Positions 6,625 to 8,570 of a stretch of 8,570 nucleotides of DNA are shown here, piece after piece. The notes under the pieces are model-generated. The model had not been told where the DNA came from. It did not search any database and saw only the letters and a list, made by a program, of their open reading frames with translations. The stretch's first letter is position 1. Each line of letters starts with the position of its first letter. The DNA is from Streptomyces speibonae (GTDB lineage: Bacteria > Actinomycetota > Actinomycetes > Streptomycetales > Streptomycetaceae): the NCBI GenBank assembly GCA_000715605.1, contig KL568548.1, positions 57,883-66,452 of the forward strand. Reading direction: 5' to 3'. A program made the translations under genes and the position numbers.

Positions 6625-6858
6625 CGAGCTTCCTCAATGGCGGGGACGTGCTGGCGTGGGCAGCAGAGCGGGCGGCGATGTGGGCCCGGGGCCCACGTCC
6701 CGTTCGGCGACGGTGGCGGCTCGGCGGTCCGTGCACGGGGACCGCGGCCTGTTGTCGTGCTGGTCGTACACACCGGCGGTGACCGGCTTTCCTGCTCACA
6801 GCGAGGGGTGAGCCGCAAGCAAGTTGCCGATTTTTACCACGGCGTTTACCCGCCATCG
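6625..6858 (-). promoter_or_regulatory. Upstream region of symporter with serial hairpins
   Basis: No convincing gene was found here. Reading toward the symporter, the stretch holds several hairpins. These are GCTCAC/GTGAGC (6794-6799 and 6808-6813), GCGGTCC/GGACCGC (6724-6730 and 6739-6745, 8-nt loop), and GTGGGCC/GGCCCAC (6680-6686 and 6690-6696). A relatively AT-rich patch at 6819-6850 has two GGTAAA copies on the minus strand and is a plausible promoter area. I see no recognisable glycine or c-di-AMP riboswitch core. Confidence 0.4.
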
Positions 6859-6874
6859 AGTGACTCAGGTCACA
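6859..6874. promoter_or_regulatory. Crp-like palindrome upstream of symporter
   Basis: The minus strand reads TGTGACCTGAGTCACT, one base from the classic TGTGA-N6-TCACA site, and it fits the Streptomyces Crp motif GTG-N6-GNCAC exactly on both strands. It lies about 235-250 bp before the symporter ATG and directly after the DUF2017-side terminator. Crp control of the symporter is an inference. Confidence 0.55.
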
Positions 6875-6895
6875 GAAAACCACCCCTTCGGGGTG
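6875..6895 (-). terminator. Terminator of the clpS–DUF2017 transcript
   Basis: Stem CACCCC (6881-6886) and GGGGTG (6890-6895) with a 3-nt loop. On the minus strand it is followed by GTTTTC, a short U-tract. It lies 93 nt after the DUF2017 stop. Confidence 0.65.
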
Positions 6896-6987
6896 AAATC
6901 GCAGGGGCGGTGACGCGATCGTTATCCGGACTTGAGCTTTATCTGAGCGAACAGAACGGGGGATCTTTCGGAAGCATGTGGATATAT

Positions 6988-7587
6988 CTATGGCAGGAGA
7001 GTGGAGACGAGCGTCTCCTGGAGACCGCCCAGCCACAGATACGCCATCACCATCGGCTTGCGCGGGTCCTCGTCGGGGAGATGGAAGAGGAGATCACTGT
7101 CGTCCTCGTCGTTGATCTCCAGCCGGGCGCCGATCGCGAGCCGCAGATCGTTCAGCGCACCCAGCCACTGACGGGACTCGTCCGGCGACAGCTTCAGCAC
7201 CGCTCCGCCCTCGCCCTCCGCGGCGAGGGCGTCCAGCGAGCGGATCACCGTGAGGGCGTTGTCGCGCTTGCCGGCCCGCAGGTCGTTCTCGGTGTAGCGG
7301 CGGAACTCGGCGGAGTACGCCCGCTGCTCCTCCGCCTCCTTGCCCTGCGGCGCCCCCTCGGGGTCGCTGTAGGCGTCCGGGAGGAGACGGCGCAGTACGG
7401 GGTCGGAGGGCGGTTCGCTCGGGCCCTCGGCGAAGAGGTCGGCGAGCGGGTCACCGGACTCCTCGGCCGGTCCGGGGCCGATGAGCTCCATCAGCTGCAC
7501 GGCCAGGGACCGGATGATGGAGATCTCGACGTCGTCGAGGGCGACGGCCGCGCCGCCGCCGGGGAGCGGTTCGAAGGTTCCTGGCAT
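6988..7587 (-). CDS. DUF2017 family protein
   Basis: A 199-residue soluble protein of the actinobacterial DUF2017 family, recognised by its place directly downstream of clpS (as with Rv1332 after Rv1331) and its make-up. Residues 18-37 (LDDVEISIIRSLAVQLMELI) look helical. Residues 38-75 are Pro/Gly/Asp-rich and probably flexible. A helical half from about residue 84 includes SAEFRRYTENDLRAGKRDNA and ends MAYLWLGGLQETLVSTLL. No catalytic motif or DNA-binding helix-turn-helix was seen. The ATG at 7587 is the only usable upstream start before an in-frame stop, and its ribosome site is poor. It probably shares a transcript with clpS 75 nt upstream. Function is unknown; a link to ClpS-dependent proteolysis is suggested only by the pairing. 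Confidence 0.88.
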   Translation of the reverse strand: MPGTFEPLPGGGAAVALDDVEISIIRSLAVQLMELIGPGPAEESGDPLADLFAEGPSEPPSDPVLRRLLPDAYSDPEGAPQGKEAEEQRAYSAEFRRYTENDLRAGKRDNALTVIRSLDALAAEGEGGAVLKLSPDESRQWLGALNDLRLAIGARLEINDEDDSDLLFHLPDEDPRKPMVMAYLWLGGLQETLVSTLLP

Positions 7588-7662
7588 GGAGGCGATCGCT
7601 ACTTCCGGTCCTGCGGGCGGGATGGGGTCATGTACGGGTCATCTCCGGGATGTCCGGCTCGG

Positions 7663-7980
7663 TCACTTCCGGTCGTGCTGGAGGGTCGCCCACAGCCCGT
7701 AGCCGTGCATGGCCTGGACGTCGCGCTCCATCTCCTCACGCGTACCGCTCGAGACGACCGCCCGGCCCTTGTGATGGACGTCGAGCATGAGCTTGGTCGC
7801 CTTGTCCTTCGAGTAGCCGAAGTACGTCTGAAAGACGTACGTCACGTAGCTCATGAGGTTGACCGGGTCGTTGTGGACGATCGTGACCCACGGGACGTCG
7901 GGCTCGGGTACGGCGAAGACCTCCTCCGCCGACTCGGTGCGTTCGATCTCCAGGGGTGCGGGTGACGTCACACAGCCCAT
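7663..7980 (-). CDS. clpS: ATP-dependent Clp protease adaptor ClpS
   Basis: A 105-residue ClpS adaptor, which hands N-degron substrates to the ClpC/ClpA unfoldase for ClpP degradation in the cytoplasm. The core [20 protein letters not shown] (29-48) carries the Asn37-Asp38 pair that binds the substrate N-terminus and Met43 of the pocket. VHHKGRAVV (68-76) supplies the conserved histidine and lysine. Residues 1-28 form the variable N-terminal tail. The ATG at 7980 is preferred; a GTG three codons in (7971) is an alternative. The frame stays open to 8163 across the pncB promoter and start, which is not credible. The gene is divergent from pncB and leads into the DUF2017 gene. Confidence 0.94.
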   Translation of the reverse strand: MGCVTSPAPLEIERTESAEEVFAVPEPDVPWVTIVHNDPVNLMSYVTYVFQTYFGYSKDKATKLMLDVHHKGRAVVSSGTREEMERDVQAMHGYGLWATLQHDRK

Positions 7981-8065
7981 GCTGCCACCGCAGGGGGGTG
8001 GTCGCACAAACCGGCGGGCTGTCGCGGTGTCCGGATCCCGGCCGTTCCAGCACCCGGACCCCAAA

Positions 8066-8094
8066 TCGTCAAACTGACGAAATGGGGGTAGCAT
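8066..8094 (+). promoter_or_regulatory. pncB promoter with inverted-repeat operator
   Basis: TAGCAT (8089-8094) is a TANNNT -10 element 7 nt before the pncB ATG, with no Shine-Dalgarno, so translation is probably leaderless. Upstream, TCGTCA-AAC-TGACGA (8066-8080) is a perfect 6+6 inverted repeat covering the -35 area. It is a good candidate repressor site for NAD-pathway control; the regulator is unknown. The same repeat contains TTGACG on the minus strand, a possible -35 for clpS, though no matching -10 was seen. Confidence 0.55.
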
Positions 8095-8101
8095 CCCTGC
8101 C

Positions 8102-8570
8102 ATGAACACAGCGGACCTTGGGCGTGGACGACGGGTGGGCGTTCCCTCGACGGCGCTCTTCACCGATCAGTACGAGCTGACGATGCTGCAGGCGGCGCTG
8201 AAGGCCGGCACGGCCGACCGGCGCAGCGTGTTCGAGGTCTTCACCCGGCGCCTGCCCGACGGCCGCCGCTACGGCGTGGTGGCCGGCACCGGGCGGGTGC
8301 TGGACGCGGTGGAGAACTTCCGCTTCGACCCGGACGTCCTCGCCTTCCTGCGTGAGAAGGACATCGTCGACGGCGCGACCCTGGACTGGCTGGCCGGCTA
8401 CCGCTTCTCGGGCGACATCTGGGGCTACCCCGAGGGCGAGGTGTACTTCCCCGGATCGCCGATCATGCGCGTCGAGGGCAGCTTCGCCGAGTGCGTGCTG
8501 CTGGAGACGGTGATCCTGTCGATTCTCAACCACGACTCGGCGATCGCCGCCGCCGCCTCCCGGATGGCGG
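8102..8570 (+). CDS. pncB: Nicotinate phosphoribosyltransferase PncB (5' part)
   Basis: The first 156 codons of PncB, which makes nicotinate mononucleotide from nicotinate and PRPP in the NAD salvage pathway; the gene runs off the right edge. [18 protein letters not shown] (16-33) is the hallmark N-terminus of the family. [22 protein letters not shown] (about 41-62) and the stretch [20 protein letters not shown] (108-127) also fit, as does the later [16 protein letters not shown]. The ATG at 8102 directly follows a -10 element, and codon use is strongly Streptomyces-like. The divergent clpS/pncB arrangement is conserved with M. tuberculosis clpS/pncB1. Confidence 0.93.
   Translation, partial: MNTADLGRGRRVGVPSTALFTDQYELTMLQAALKAGTADRRSVFEVFTRRLPDGRRYGVVAGTGRVLDAVENFRFDPDVLAFLREKDIVDGATLDWLAGYRFSGDIWGYPEGEVYFPGSPIMRVEGSFAECVLLETVILSILNHDSAIAAAASRMA

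Noticed and set aside
6759..6774. Possible second dre-like sequence (GCTGGTCGTACACACC) upstream of the symporter
   Set aside because: The left half matches but the centre is shifted, with too many mismatches to the DasR consensus.
6998..7026. GGAGAC / GTCTCC / GGAGAC repeats at the 3' end of the DUF2017 gene
   Set aside because: They lie inside the coding sequence and are explained by codons for the C-terminal helix; the real terminator with a U-tract is further downstream.
6637..7965. Plus-strand 442-codon open frame across the DUF2017 and clpS region
   Set aside because: Antisense to two genes with clear family identity and spanning a terminator and regulatory site; composition is shadow-like.
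7981..8163. N-terminal extension of ClpS by 61 residues
   Set aside because: It would run through the pncB promoter and start codon, and its sequence is not conserved-looking; ClpS proteins of this group are about 105 residues.
8069..8533. Minus-strand open frame overlapping the start of pncB
   Set aside because: Antisense to a clear nicotinate phosphoribosyltransferase with the TDQYELTM signature.

Overview
The sequence looks like a chromosomal core segment of a Streptomyces or a close relative. It is very GC-rich with strong third-position G/C bias, uses GTG starts, and carries a DasR-type operator. Gene order matches the conserved actinobacterial neighbourhood pncB | clpS–DUF2017 … mec–cysO–cysM … phosphodiesterase, known from Mycobacterium tuberculosis around Rv1330c–Rv1339. 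No mobile element, tRNA, rRNA or CRISPR array was seen.

Left block (1–1850): a divergent pair of GlcNAc phosphotransferase genes, EIIB (nagF, minus) and EIIC (nagE2-like, plus). They share an intergenic region with a near-perfect DasR operator (dre) at 401–416. A 15-bp-stem terminator closes the EIIC unit.

Centre-left (1857–2990): a metallo-beta-lactamase-fold phosphodiesterase (minus; probable Rv1339-type cAMP phosphodiesterase), then a small plus-strand gene for a 45-residue single-span membrane protein, then a two-sided terminator.

Centre (3024–5049, all minus): the protein-bound-sulfur cysteine pathway. Mec (JAMM peptidase) is followed by a previously unlisted 31-codon leader ORF ending in Cys-stop, then CysO (MoaD/ThiS-like sulfur carrier) and CysM (cysteine synthase). 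The leader starts in a stretch holding both a leaderless-type -10 element and an exact SigR-type promoter (GGGAAT-N18-GTT). It is followed by RNA segments that can pair in alternative ways. CysO ends in Gly-Gly-Met-Ala rather than a bare Gly-Gly, so it should need trimming before it can carry sulfur, and Mec is the obvious candidate.

Centre-right (5089–6987): an alanine/glycine:cation symporter (AGCS) with a long hairpin-rich upstream region, a Crp-like palindrome, and the terminator of the preceding transcription unit.

Right (6988–8570): DUF2017 protein and ClpS (minus), then divergent nicotinate phosphoribosyltransferase (pncB, plus), which runs off the window. A perfect inverted repeat lies just upstream of the pncB -10 element.

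The most interesting part is the cysteine block (4373–4500). Sulfur-responsive translation of a leader peptide and thiol-stress sigma factor control appear to meet in front of cysO-cysM, and the carrier protein appears to be made as a precursor.
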